Source: Arabidopsis thaliana (taxonomy: Eukaryota; Streptophyta; Magnoliopsida; Brassicales; Brassicaceae). From it: 64,000 bases of DNA. Location of the stretch: the NCBI RefSeq assembly GCF_000001735.4, contig NC_003074.8, forward strand, positions 11,036,101 to 11,100,100. The letters are read 5' to 3'. Both the position numbers and the translations under genes were made by a program. Shown in pieces: positions 1 through 11,800 of the stretch (position 1 is its first letter; every line of letters starts with the position of its first letter). The notes beneath the pieces are model-generated. The model saw nothing but the letters and a program-made list of their open reading frames with translations, was not told the DNA's origin and did no database searches.

Positions 1-72
1 CTCAATAATAGAGGGTCAAAACCTCTTTTTCTTATGCCAATTGCCTTCAAGCTTTCAATATAAAAAATTGTA

Positions 73-75
<3 letters not shown>

Positions 76-129
<54 letters not shown>
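76..129. repeat. (TA)n microsatellite
   Basis: An almost pure TA dinucleotide run of about 54 bases. Shorter TA runs occur near 2509-2531 and 57610-57625. Confidence 0.95.
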
Positions 130-132
<3 letters not shown>

Positions 133-1285
133 ATAGGAGCAATTAATCTCAACTCCAAAGTCTCCTACTCTACAGAAATTATTACTAGTTTGAGTAGTTT
201 ATATGTAATGGTATCAACCCACTCTTATCAACAAAGCATATTTCCCAAGTCAATTTTGAGATTTAAATAAGTTTTTATTTCCGGTGAAAATTATTATTAA
301 TCTGTGGATTTCCAACTTGAAATCAAATTGAGTGGAGAGACTCATATCTTATATATACTATTTAAGATTCTACTCAATTTTCAATGTGGGACAATATCTC
401 TAATACGTCTCTTCGAGATAATGGTTCTTCTGGCCATTCATCTCGATATGTTCAGACATTGATCAGCGGGTCAACTACTGATTGAGCTGATGTGGATTGG
501 GTTGAGCATGTGCAGATCGTGGTATGATATTTTATTAGATTGTAGGCTTCCAACTCAAAACTAATTGGCAATAAATAGAGAAATCCATCTCTTATATATA
601 CTTTTTAAAATTGTACTCAACTTCCAGTGCAAATCGTACTCAACTTCCATGCAAAGCCGTGCCGGCCACTAACCATAAACCATTTTTTTAGGCCACAATT
701 CCAAGAAAATTGTGTTACTTTGGTTGGTTTGAGCTGACTCAAATATTCTTTATGCTTCAAATTCAATCTATTTTAGTGACATTTATTCCAATATATAATT
801 TGAACATTTGGTTTTGTATTGTTTTTGTTATGCTTTATTTTTATATTTTAAAATTTCTTCTTATATATGTATATATAATTTAGTTTTCTTTAATTTATTA
901 TTTAATTATTTAACTAGACAAATTGGAACATATTTTTTTTTGCCCGAAATCTCAGCAGGGCACTGTTCCAATGTGAGACAATATCTTCAATCTACCTATT
1001 TTGAGGAAAAAAGAATTCTTGTTATTACATAATATACTAAGACTACCTTCATTTCAGGTTGACACCGTTCGTGTCGTGTGACCATTTTATCGGCCCTCTC
1101 TTCTCGGCGCAAATACCAAGTCTCAACGTCCAACTTCTCTCTTCTCTCTCACAGACAGACTAATATAGAATATGTGTTATATATAGTAATGAAATGATCA
1201 ATCGAATTTGTATACTAATAGTTATCAAATTATTAAAAAAGTATCAGCTCCACTTAAGATCCAAATCCCTCATCATCAACTCTCC
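130..1285. other. A+T-rich non-coding stretch with a duplicated motif
   Basis: No convincing gene. A motif of the form 'CTTATATATACT...ACTCAA.TT.CA.TG' occurs twice (about 347-387 and 590-635), and a related 'CCAATGTGAGACAATATCT' follows at about 968-988. This looks like remnants of a dispersed repeat. The open frame at 808-1032 has no recognisable domain. Confidence 0.5.
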
Positions 1286-1293
1286 TATATAAA
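1286..1293 (+). promoter_or_regulatory. TATA box of the CRRSP gene
   Basis: TATATAAA lies 68 bases upstream of the chosen ATG at 1361, a normal spacing for a plant core promoter with a short leader. Confidence 0.6.
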
Positions 1294-1360
1294 CATTCGA
1301 ACTCCTGACAATTCATCTCATAAAAAGGTTATAAAAAAAAAAGGAAAGAAAACCCAAACA

Positions 1361-2340
1361 ATGTCTTCAAATATATTGGCCATGGTGGCCATGCAACTCC
1401 TCCTTATACGCATAGTTTCTTCCCAAAACGTTACGAATGAGTATTTGAACCACCAATGCAACAACACACAAGGGACATACACGCGGGGTAGTACGTTTGA
1501 GAAGAATCTCAACCAAGTCATCCGTAACATCTCTCACCTCCATCTTCGCTACGGTTACACCTACAACTCCAATGTTGAGGCTTACGAAGTTAGTAAAGAT
1601 CCCAACATTGTCTTCGTTTTGCTCCAGTGTCGTGGTGACTCTTACGGGTCCAAGTGCCACTCCTGCCTCCACACAGCCTTCTCTGGGGTAACTTCACTTC
1701 AATATAAGTCACATATTTCCATATATGAACATATACACACGTCTAATCATAGTTAAGTTTGAGAGATAACTATATTAATTTGATTTCATTGATACAACTG
1801 ATATACATCTTAACGCAAGTAGAAAAGAAAGCTATATGTTATATGTAGATTATTCCATGCATGATCGGTGTGTATATAATTGTATATATATATGACTAGC
1901 TTCGTGAGAGATGTCGGGGAAACAAAGGAGCAATAATATGGTACGACCAATGTGTTTTGGAGATTTCTTCCGTGAATACCAAGGGGAGGATTCGTTACGA
2001 TAGTTTTTTCAATATGACCAACGTGAAGAATGTGAGCAGCAATGCGGAGCAGTTTAAAAATAAAAGGAAGGATCTCTTCCACAAGCTATTGTTGGGAGCC
2101 ACCAAGGATGTAAGCGACAGCAATGATGCGTACGCAGTGGGGGAGACGAGGATAGGAAGAAATAAGATGTATGCAATGATGCAGTGTGCACTAGACTTAA
2201 CGACGAATGGATGCTATGTGTGTCTAGAATGGATTATAGGCAGGTATGATAGCTTCTACTTTGACCGTAGACAAGGAACGAGAGTTTTGAGTAGGAGTTG
2301 TAGCTTAAGATATGAGCTTTACCCTTTTCTTAGGAGGTAA
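1361..2340 (+). CDS. Cysteine-rich repeat secretory protein (two DUF26/Gnk2 domains)
   Basis: Two exons, 1361-1687 and 1900-2340, joined by a phase-0 GT-AG intron, give 255 residues. An N-terminal hydrophobic signal peptide (MSSNILAMVAMQLLLIRIVSS) is followed by two DUF26 domains, each with the diagnostic C-X8-C-X2-C motif: CRGDSYGSKCHSC in exon 1 and CALDLTTNGCYVC in exon 2. There is no transmembrane or kinase part, so this is a secreted CRRSP and not a CRK receptor kinase. The ATG at 1361 was chosen because it starts the signal peptide; the longer frame from 1208 adds a non-conserved leader that crosses the TATA box. DUF26 proteins are apoplastic or plasmodesmal and some bind mannose; the function of this one is unknown. 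A broken inverted paralogue lies at 3409-4655. By position it probably corresponds to an At3g29040/At3g29050-type locus. Confidence 0.88.
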
Positions 2341-3408
2341 AAGACTTTTAGATGCATGAGAGCTCCATTTCTCTCTACCGGACCTCTCAAGTTTACTTGT
2401 TTGATTTTCTCTTTTCTTAAAGAGATAGAAAACACTCAGCAAAAATAGTATGGTATGGAGACTTCTTCAAACAATTATTTACGTCGTATATGTTTTATGT
2501 TGTTTTATATATATATATATATATATATAGCTTTTATGTAATTGTCAATTTCATCATGATCCTGTTCAATGATCAATTATAGATGATAGTGGATAGAAAA
2601 ATAACATTGTTGAAATGAGGCTGAGTTGTTAATTTTTTTTTTTTTTGGATGATGTAATTTTGTGGGAGGATCAGAAGAATAGCCATAATATTGTTGAGCT
2701 GTTAATTCTAAGTGAAATAACCATTTATGAATATCTTACGCATGCAAAAACGTAATCAGCCCACAACATTGATACACTTCACTATATAACGTCTTACATT
2801 TATCATCCTCAAGTTTTGATAACTAAATTAAAAGGTCATCTTAATCATCATATATTCCTTATACCTGTCGAGTAACCTCTCTATCCATTTAGATCAACGT
2901 ACTATTCATAATTTCATATCTTCACTGTGCCATCTTAATCCAAACTTGTTAGAAGTAATGTCCTAAGGAACTATAAAATCATAAATCTTATGCTTAAGTC
3001 ATATATAAATATGTTTAACACATTATTATATAACAAAAAGATAGTTTTTTTTTTTTTTGTTTTCTTAATTCAAAAACAGATGAAATTTTTATGTATAGAC
3101 TAGCATTACTTGCAGACTACGGTTTCAGCTGCAACTGCCCTAAATGAGCTTTCATAAGAACATATCATTCAATCTTTTCTATTGAAACATGACTATTGAA
3201 TACTCTTCTACAATGATTCTCTAATTGATTTAAAAAAAAAAAATTCCCAACAAAAAATACTTTAAAAAAACTTACATTTTATAATCTCCTTTAAATATTT
3301 AAAATAAAATTTGATTAAAACTACATCGTTGGATTTTTCTAAATAATACAATAATTCATGTAAAATAAAAGTTAGAGATTACACAAAAAAGTCTGAAGCA
3401 AGCTTGCT
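2341..3408. other. A+T-rich intergenic stretch
   Basis: This holds the 3' region of the CRRSP gene, a TA run at about 2509-2531, and poly-T/poly-A tracts (about 2634-2646, 3046-3058, 3231-3243). I see no gene or RNA. Confidence 0.6.
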
Positions 3409-4655
3409 TTAGAACTTCAAATAGTTAGGACTGGTCTTGGCGTTAACAAAAGGGTAACGCTCAAACCTAAAGTTACAGCTCCTACCCAAAACTCTAGCAC
3501 CTTTTTTCAAACCTACTGGTTTATCTTCATAGCAATCTTGAAATTGCCGGACATTATGATTCACACACTCCACACAAGCCCTAGGAGTTAAGTCATGCGT
3601 ACACTGAACCATTACATAGATCTTCTTATTTCCGAACCTTTTCTCTCCTGCCGCATATAGTGCCGGTTTCTCCACATCTTTTACGAAGTTATTTCTTTTA
3701 GTGACGGCTATATTTGTCAGATTTTCGAAGAGTCTCAAAAACTCCAAAACTGAATCATCACCGGTATGAGTTTTCGCATTCGGCCTTGCCCTTGCGGTAT
3801 CAATACAGATATTGTCATCGTAATTGATCTTCCCTCCAGTACTGATCGAAGAAAACTCGAGAAAACATTGATCGTACCATATTATTGCCGCCTTATCTCT
3901 CGGACATCTCTTAAAAAGCTGTCATATACATTTTGCATTTCAATGTCACAATCAATATCAACATTGTATAGACTAATTTGCATATAATTAAGATAATTTT
4001 TCTTGTCTATTATACGTTCATCTTGAAGATGATACAAAAAAAATGACGTGCGTGTGTGTGCGCTGGTAGTTACCTCAGCCCGGGCAGTGGCAAAGCAAGA
4101 GCGACAGTGGGACCCGTAAATGTCTCCACGGCATTGAAAGGTGATGTAGACCCTTACTTCAGGCTCAAAACGTATTGGGATATTATTCACCTTCGAATCA
4201 TATCCCGTGAGTTTAGCAAATTGGAGTATTTAGTTACCTTAATCTTCACTGTATATTCTCTCCGAATCTGTTGTAATTATGTTCGTGTCTTGGTCATTAC
4301 GCCTTTGAGAGGTATATATGTTTGTAATCGATTCTCAATGAAATACACAGAAATCTCTTTCATCTTCTCTCTTCTCTGATTCTTTAAAACGAGTTCCATT
4401 AGGATCGGTGTGGTCCATATAGACGAAACCGCCACGAAAAACTTCATTATCTTTCGACAATTGTTGGATGCCAGAATCGAGGGATTTTTTGTAGAGGCTT
4501 CCTAGCTTGTACTCCCCTTGATTGGCTGAGCATTTATGGTACAAGTACGGATTGTTCATGTTCAAGGACAAAACGTTTCGGATAAGGAGCAGTTGTGCCA
4601 TCATGACCAAGATAGGAACTAAAATGAGGTGTTTTGATAAACAGAATGAAGACAT
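3409..4655 (-). pseudogene. Second CRRSP (DUF26) copy, interrupted by an insertion
   Basis: On the minus strand a signal-peptide start (ATG at 4655, MSSFCLSKHLILVPILVMMA) runs into the first DUF26 domain. At about 4389 the frame leaves the family sequence and reads unrelated DNA to a stop. Family sequence resumes at about 4196 and includes CRGDIYGSHCRSC. A GT donor follows at about 4073, and exon 2 (3918-3409) is open throughout with CTHDLTPRACVEC and the usual RSCNFRFERYPF end. The gene is therefore cut inside exon 1 by about 190 bases. It is convergent with, and clearly a paralogue of, the gene at 1361-2340. An annotator could instead treat the insert as an intron, but I see no GT-AG borders for it. 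Confidence 0.75.
4197..4388 (+). mobile_element. Insertion in the CRRSP pseudogene, Copia-LTR-like
   Basis: About 190 bases separate two halves of a DUF26 exon. On the plus strand it has a polypyrimidine-rich end with 'ATATATGTTTGTAATCGATT' followed by 'CAATGAAAT' and TCTCTTC runs. This resembles the R/U5 part of a plant Copia LTR. I could not find a clean target duplication or TG...CA ends, so the assignment is tentative. Confidence 0.35.
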
Positions 4656-5734
4656 TGTTTTGGAATTTTTTGTACTAAGTGTTTATGTAGGATATTCAAA
4701 GGGATTTTTTAAAAAGTTATATATATTTAGTTTACAATTTTTGGTCATACGAAATTCGATTAGTTTTTAATAGAAATGTGTATATATAGAGAGTTTGTAA
4801 TGAAAAAGAGAGAGAAGTTGGTATTTGCGGCGACAAAAGAGGGCGAAAGAAAAAGTAAAAGTTCAAAGGTATGACTGAGTTCAAACTCTTTCAATCGCAC
4901 GATTGTAAGGTGATGACCATATTGGTTAAATATAGTTGCATATGGAAAAACCCACCTAGAAAAGAACTATTGTAAGAATTTCAAAAGAACTCTTTTTGTG
5001 TAATAGATGTGGACATTTTGTTTACTAGGTCGTCAAGATAATTATAAGAAATTATACCTATATTTCCATAAGAGATCTTGCCTTTTGGCAAACAAACTTT
5101 GTGTTTTTAACAACTTAAAATTTGTGAAAAGATCCTCCTAATTGGGCTACCATTAATCAAGGAGTGAGTTTTTAATTAATGTATGGATGAAAAATAAAAA
5201 TTAGTGAAAAGATACTTATAACAAAATTATAAACATAATTTTAAAAATATAAAAAGATTATTATAAAGAAACTATACATATATAAGGAAATTATATGTAA
5301 CCACAAAAATCAAAATTATAAAATAATTCTGAATTTATAAGTTACTAAATTTACAATAAAAAGGACTAATGACATTATACAATCACTTATTAATCGTATA
5401 AGAAAAAGGATTGTAAATAGTCACCTCTATATAAACAAATGGATTGTCTCATATGTTGTCACCAAGCAAACTAACTTTTTCATAAACACCACCATTGTTT
5501 TAACTTCATTCTAGTGGTAAAGCTTTTTTTTGGTCATCTATATATATAGGTTAATTTAGTAACTAACATTTGGCTCAAAAATAATTAAGAATATAGCCAT
5601 GAGTCAAAATTATTTTGGAATCTAACACTTTTCAGAGATGTAATAATTTTAAATGGCCCTCAAACAATAGAAAAACATACAATATCATATTATAATTTGG
5701 TGAAAAACATGAACTAAACACTAATAATACTATA
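4656..5734. other. A+T-rich intergenic stretch
   Basis: The first ~150 bases are the likely promoter of the inverted CRRSP copy (TATA-like run at 4781-4790, minus strand). The rest is A+T-rich with no gene recognised. Confidence 0.5.
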
Positions 5735-6495
5735 GGGGGTGTTATTCGTTTATGATTTCAAAAGAGTTTTAATGACTTAAAGTGTCATGTAGAATCTGTT
5801 GTTATTCAATCAAGATTTTGTTAAAAGAATGTTAATGTTTTGTGTTATTCATTTAAGATTTGTAAAAAGTAATCTAAAATCTTCATAAATTTGGGGTTAT
5901 TGGATTGATACTCTTATAAAGTTAGTAAAAGTTTTGTGTTATTCAATTAAAACAAAACAAACTTTGATTGTTAATGATTTAAATTATTGGGTGCAAATGA
6001 TTGTATTAAAATGAGAAGTTTAAAATGTTGAATGACTATTCATCTCATTTTTTTCCATTTGAAATGATTAGGTTGGAAAATTGATTCAACCCATTCGAGT
6101 AAAAAAAATTGAAAAAATAAACAAATTTTAAAGGAAAATTGTTCAACCCTTTCGTCTACTATTTTGCAGAGGAATGAGTTAAATAATGTTCAACTTTGTT
6201 TTGTTCAACTCAAAATTTTCCAATCATTCAACTATATGTCATCCATTTGGAGCCATTATGTTATTGGTTCATGACTTTTTACATTTTTCTTCATAAAATA
6301 AAGACATAGAAAATCATGAAAAGTATTATCGAAATAAAGAGATTATTTGAAAAACTTTACAAGATTATGAAAAACTAATCAACAAGATTATAAAAAACTC
6401 TCTAATAATACTTTAGAATCTTTCATTTATTTACTTTTTAGGATTTGATTGAGGGTATCAAAATTCCTTGTAAACTAGGAACTGATAACACCTCC
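5735..6495. mobile_element. MITE copy 1 (GGGGGTGTTAT termini) carrying a nested element
   Basis: The left end GGGGGTGTTATTCG and the right end, read on the other strand, GGAGGTGTTATCAG form short terminal inverted repeats. The flanking triplets (ATA left, TTA right) are compatible with a mutated TTA-type target duplication. The body is colinear with a second copy at 7992-8475. Without the 266-base insertion at 5989-6254 it is about 495 bases. The termini suggest a PIF/Harbinger-type MITE. There is no coding capacity. Confidence 0.7.
5989..6254. mobile_element. Nested 266-bp MITE inside MITE copy 1
   Basis: Ends GGGTGCAAATGATTG and, on the opposite strand, GGCTCCAAATGGATG are imperfect inverted repeats. 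ATT flanks both sides (5986-5988 and 6255-6257). The sister copy at 7992-8475 has the uninterrupted sequence (one ATT), which serves as an empty site and fixes both borders. Confidence 0.75.
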
Positions 6496-6610
6496 TTAAT
6501 CATAAGTTTAGATAACAAATAAAAAATATGAAATATAATTATGTTTTATTTTAATTAATTTTAGGAGATATATGATGGATCATAGGCTCTTACATTGAAA
6601 TATATTCTCA

Positions 6611-7680
6611 ATGTGGCTACAAAATTACTATGAACAAGGCTACTGTGGTGACGACTATAATTTGAGAGGAGAAATAATCTTTGGGGATGTTGATCAGAAT
6701 CACTTTGTCGATGAGCATATATACTTCAACCTCATTGAAGGTAATAGATGGATCAAATGGATGCCTTCCAGCCAAGTCGACGGATATCATGGTAATAATT
6801 AATTACAAGAATGAGTGTATCTATATATGTGTGTTTTTAGTACATGAGATTTACTTCTTTTTTACTCTTTTTTTTCTAGGATCACTCACCCATAAAGCTT
6901 TAATCTATACATAATGTCTGCATATATACGGTCCTCCGGTTAGTAAAGGATTTAATTTTGTTTTATTTTTATTATGTATCAAATACTCTTTACTAATGCA
7001 ATTTATCATTTCTATTTATATATGTAGCTCATTATCCGAGAAATTAATTCTCAAATTTGTGACATGTAAGTTTTATTTACAACATTTTATTGTTATTTGT
7101 TGTTTTATGTTAACGTAACACTTTATCTTTTTTTTTTTTTCTCTTTTCTAATCATAGGCACCCCTTATGCAAAGGATGATATTTACAAATAACGAAGTGG
7201 CAGCGGCGGTAGCAAATTATTTGCCCGATGTACATTTTTATTTCACTGCGGAGGATTATCTCTTCATCTCGTCATGTCAAGTACGTTTTGTTTCGTAAAT
7301 TACTTATCAATTAAATGTATATATCAATTTTCTATTCTAATGCACATTTAAATATATAAAAATATAGTATATCATCCAAGTTGGATACGTTTACGGATCC
7401 TCGAGTATTTTTGGACCTGTGTATTTTCCACATGAAATTCCCGGATATTTATATGTTTAGTTGTATATTTTTTTATATATTATATAAATAAACTATTAGT
7501 AACATTATTTGCTTTTTATTTATTTATCTACAGTATTTTTGGAATGCCTTTTCTTAGAAAATATCATATGATCTTTGTTTATGACACCACCAACGAAGAC
7601 GACGTGAATGACCAAGATGGTGTGGACGATGTGAACGATGAGGAAGACATGGAAAGACTCGTTCACTCATGGACATTATG
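6611..7680 (+). other. Possible exons of an unrecognised gene or pseudogene
   Basis: Several short open blocks with splice-like edges lie in order. Block A is 6611-6791 (MWLQNYYEQGYCGDDYNLRG..., then GT). Block C is 7158-7280 (AG before, GT after, containing NEVAAAVANYLPDVHFYF). Block D is 7368-7454 (AG before, GT after, VGYVYGSSSIFGPVYFPHE). A last block starts at 7534 after CTACAG. C and D join in phase 0. From D the frame stops at 7555-7557, while another frame of the last block stays open to about 7680 with an acidic tail (DDVNDQDGVDDVNDEED). Blocks A and C do not join in frame by any route I found. I do not recognise the family. It may be a decayed gene or a real one with a missed exon. 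Confidence 0.35.
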
Positions 7681-7991
7681 ATGCAGCGTATCACAATTAT
7701 ATCTTTTACTTTAAGCTTTGTTTTATTTTTGTAAGAACTAACTAAGCTTTTATTTTTTTCTTTGGTAATGGGAACTAATTAAGCTTTTAAGACCTTTCAT
7801 GAGTGTGTAATATTTAACCGCTAGTTTTTGCGTTTGCAATTTTATGCATTTGACGCTAATCACATAAATTGTTTGTACGGTTTCGTAACATTTTGAAATG
7901 CTTAACATTAGAATCTCATTTCATCGATCCTTTATTATAGTAACAAGCGATTGTTCTTTTTTTTAAAACACATTTGGAAGGAACGGAAATT
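7558..7991. other. Non-coding stretch between the unrecognised gene and MITE copy 2
   Basis: The acidic open frame ends near 7680. Beyond it the DNA is A+T-rich with duplicated 'AACTAA.TAAGCTTTTA' wording near 7735-7790. Nothing else was recognised. Confidence 0.45.
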
Positions 7992-8475
7992 TGGGGGTGT
8001 TATTGGTTTATGATTTTAAAAGAGTTTAGTGACTTAAAGTGTCATGTACAATCCATTGTTATTCAATCAAAAAATTTTAAAAGTATGTTAAATTTTTATG
8101 TTATTCATTTAAGATTTGTAAAAAGTAATCTAAAATCTTCATAAATCTAGAGTTATTGGATTCATATTTTTATAAAGTCAGTAAAAGTTTTGTGTTATGT
8201 AATTAAAACAAAAGAATCTCTGATTGTAATGAATTAAATTATTATGTTATTGGTTCATGACTTTCTACACTTTTCTTCACAAAATAAAGTCATCGAAAGT
8301 CACGAAAAATATTATCAAAATAGAGAGATTGTTTGAGAAACTTTACAAGATTATGAAAAACTAATCAACAAAATTATAAAAAAACTCTCTAGCAAAAGTT
8401 TGGAATTTTTCATTTATTTACTTTTAATGATTTGATTAAAGTCATCAAAATTCCTTATAAGTTAGGATCCAATAA
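7992..8475. mobile_element. MITE copy 2 (right end truncated)
   Basis: It begins GGGGGTGTTATTGGTTT and follows copy 1 at high similarity (for example 'GACTTAAAGTGTCATGTA' in both) up to CCAATAA near 8475, where the last few bases of the terminal repeat are missing. It lacks the 266-base insertion of copy 1. Confidence 0.7.
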
Positions 8476-8889
8476 GTTTAGTTTGGAGCAACACTATTTA
8501 TTTCTTTAAATAATATCATTAGAGATGATTTTACACCAAAATAAAGTTTGGAACAAAATTTGAAGCACCATTAGAGATGCTCTAGTTTTGGTTCATCTTT
8601 GCCATACACCATTCCTTGGTTATTGCGATGTAACTATTATCATTTCTATAGTTTTGAAATTATATGTGAATAAGATAAGTATTGAATAAACTGTTCAAAG
8701 TATGAAACCCAATATACATTTGGTGTATTCATCATTAATTTGCTACATTCACAAAGATTAAACACCAAGAGATTAATTTAATTTGTTGAAAAAATTGAAA
8801 ATAGTCAATTTTCATATGATGTAGTTATGAAATTAATCCAAATTTAGCTGTTTTTTTTGTATTTGTTTTTGGAGATGTTAAAATTTTAT
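8476..8889. other. 3' flank of the PHO1-type gene
   Basis: A+T-rich sequence downstream (minus orientation) of the stop at 8890-8892. It presumably contains the 3' UTR and polyadenylation signals; no gene seen. Confidence 0.5.
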
Positions 8890-11800
8890 TTACACGCTCT
8901 TACTTCCTCCAAGTTCTTGAAAAGGCAAAGGTACAGACTTGAAGGCTCTGTATTTCCCCACGTTGTTCAAATGCTCATTCTCCAACCTGATTACAAAAAA
9001 ACAAAGATCATTAAAATTCATCATCCGATCTTTATTTTCGATAATAATAACCTGAAATCGAGTTTTAAGTTAGACTCGAACCTGAAAAAGTTCCAAATGC
9101 CACGACGAACAATCTCTAAACTTGCAACAACAGCAACCAAAGCTCTTTTGTGTAAAAATGGAGCTTCTTTAATCCCAAGAACAGTCTGCATCCATGCCAG
9201 CCTCAGCACCACATTCGCCACCTTTATTTCAAATCACCACTCTAGTTATTAAAAAACCCGCGAAAACGCAACAATTCAAACCCGAAAAAGTGTCTTTAAT
9301 TTCTTTATTTTTTTGGTTTACCATGACAATGAAGTAGATGCTTTTGTAAGGTACTAAGAGTTTGTCACGAAGCCACGGGTTCTTGGAGTTGCGGTTCATC
9401 AGACCCCAGTCCCTGAAAATGTCCCAATAAGTATTGAACAACGTGGCAATGCTCGAAGTGGTTACTGCCACCGTGAGCCAGTACGTCCCTCTCTTCATCT
9501 CAAAAATTGTCCTAGCCGCAACCGCCAATATAGTCGATAGATACTTTAGTGCGTTAAGGCCATGCATTTTGTCTTTCTCCTCGACCAACCTCCTAATAGA
9601 CTGAAAGAAAGAAAAAAAAACAAACAAAGTTTTGAACATTTTGAAAATGTTATGAAACAGTAAATGATACGGTTTACGACGTAAACTAGGATAATTTTTT
9701 CTAAGTACCTGAGCGAAGCGGAACCAGTAAGGAATGATGGCAACAACAAGGTAGAGTTCTTTGTAAATCTCACTATCATAACATGTGTGTGTTCGTCTCT
9801 TAAAATCTCCTCCCCAACCATAGTAGCAAACATAAAACAATAAGCTTCTGAATGTTTGGACCTGTGGAACCAAAACCTAATTAATGATTTGTCAAGAAGA
9901 AAACCGATAGATTAACGAGATGCTAAACCAAGCAGCTTGTTGTACCTGACTTGTCAATTGATCTGCGAGGAAGAAGTCCGGGAGAATAACCTGGGAAAGA
10001 AAAACATACTCATGAACTATATGTAACATCGTTTTCAGGTTTTATTACTTGGTTTGAACGTTACCTTGTAGAGAGGACTTAAAAGACAGCGAAAGACGCT
10101 TCCAACGAAGAAATATCGGCTCGAGCGATATATTATATTGAATGGACAGAACAGTACCATCATCAAGCACTGCAATCATAAGTAAAAGATGTCTCAAAAA
10201 ACTAACAATGTTGATGTATTGTTAAAGATTAATATCAATGTCTAATTTCAAGAACGTACGACTAGAAGAGCTAAAGGAACGAGCTCGGTGATGACACTGA
10301 AACTTTTGGTTCTTGGATCCATTTCCATGTCGAGATTTGAGATGACTCCTCCAAATGTTAAAACTGCTAGACCAGAGCCTACCAGAAGAACTTCTCTATA
10401 ACCAAGATCATTTCCTTGCTCAAACCCGAAGATAAACGGGTAATTTACTCGGTATCGACTCCAAAAATATATGTCTGCCGCATACATAAACAAATGAACC
10501 GCAACAAACCCGAACAAGCTGCAGAAAAAAGTGTTAGAAAATCGTAGGATTCAGTAAGTTTCTTGTGGTTCCATCTCAAAACTAAGTGTCAATGAGTGAT
10601 TTAACCGATGTAGGATTTTTTTTATCCTCGGTTCAGCGGGGATGAATGTAACTTTACAACGGACCTGTAAAGAGGAAAAATGTTCTCCATGTACTGATGC
10701 CTGCCCTCACTTTTTGTTAAGCCTCTAATATGTACAAGAACCGTTATCGCAATGGCGAGAGCGACAGCGCAACCGGAAAAGAAGCCTATATATATATGAA
10801 GATGAAGTTTTAGTCTATGAGAAAGAGTACTCATAACAGAGCTTAAATAGATTAATTGGGTACCAAGAAAGTAAGTGATTCTGTGTTTCTCCCTCTTAGT
10901 TTTAGGCCTTAAACATTTCATTCCTTCTCGGTGATTTCCATTAGCGAAATGCTTAATAAACGTCGCTTCCACTCTCGACATGAGCCTTGAGACCTGAAAA
11001 TGTAAATGATAAGTTTAGCTTGTAACATCAAAGAAAAGATGATGTGAAAATAGATGGTACTATTAACCTCATCACAGCTACCCAAATACGAGTGATCTAC
11101 TGTATTTAGATAAGGCTTTGATGCATTCCTCGAAGTAGTCTGCGCAAGCAATACATAGATATATATCATCGCAAGAACATATACATAAACCTTGTACTTA
11201 ATTAGTTAAGAGATTACAAACCTTGTCATACTTCTTTAGTATCTTTGCAAACGCCAATTGATTCAAGAAGCTGCAAAGAGAGATGATGAGAAACAGAGTT
11301 TTCGAGAAACCAGAGGATCTTTATAAAAACATTCTTACCAATAACTCTTTAAGAACCTAAGTTTTTGATAAAACTCAACAAAAGCGCGGTTCATAAGCTC
11401 TTCGGCTCTCCTAAGCTCGGGTTTGCTGAAGGTTTGCTCACTTGGGAGACCAAGAATCATCATTTTGAGAGTTAACAACGGAGTTTCGGGATCGATTTTG
11501 AGCTTTACATGATCCAACATTTCTACTGGAGCAGGTTTAAATACTTTCTTATCTTCGGTCTTTTCCATTTCTCTAATCACATCCATTGGTGAAGGGGCTA
11601 CATTATAAAAACATTCACATCAACCTTTGTAAGAAGCTTAACGTTTAGGATTAAGTAAAATGGAGCTAAACCTGGAGTCCTCATTGTTGAATGAGGAGAA
11701 GAAGGAGCACTCGCGACGCTATTAAGGTCAGGAGGAAGATGAACGTGAGGATTCTCAACTTTAACTCTAAGAGCAATCAAAACATTTAATTGTCTACTAA

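Noticed and set aside
808-1032. 74-codon frame near the left edge
   Set aside because: Phe/Tyr/Leu-rich, A+T-driven, no domain or promoter context.
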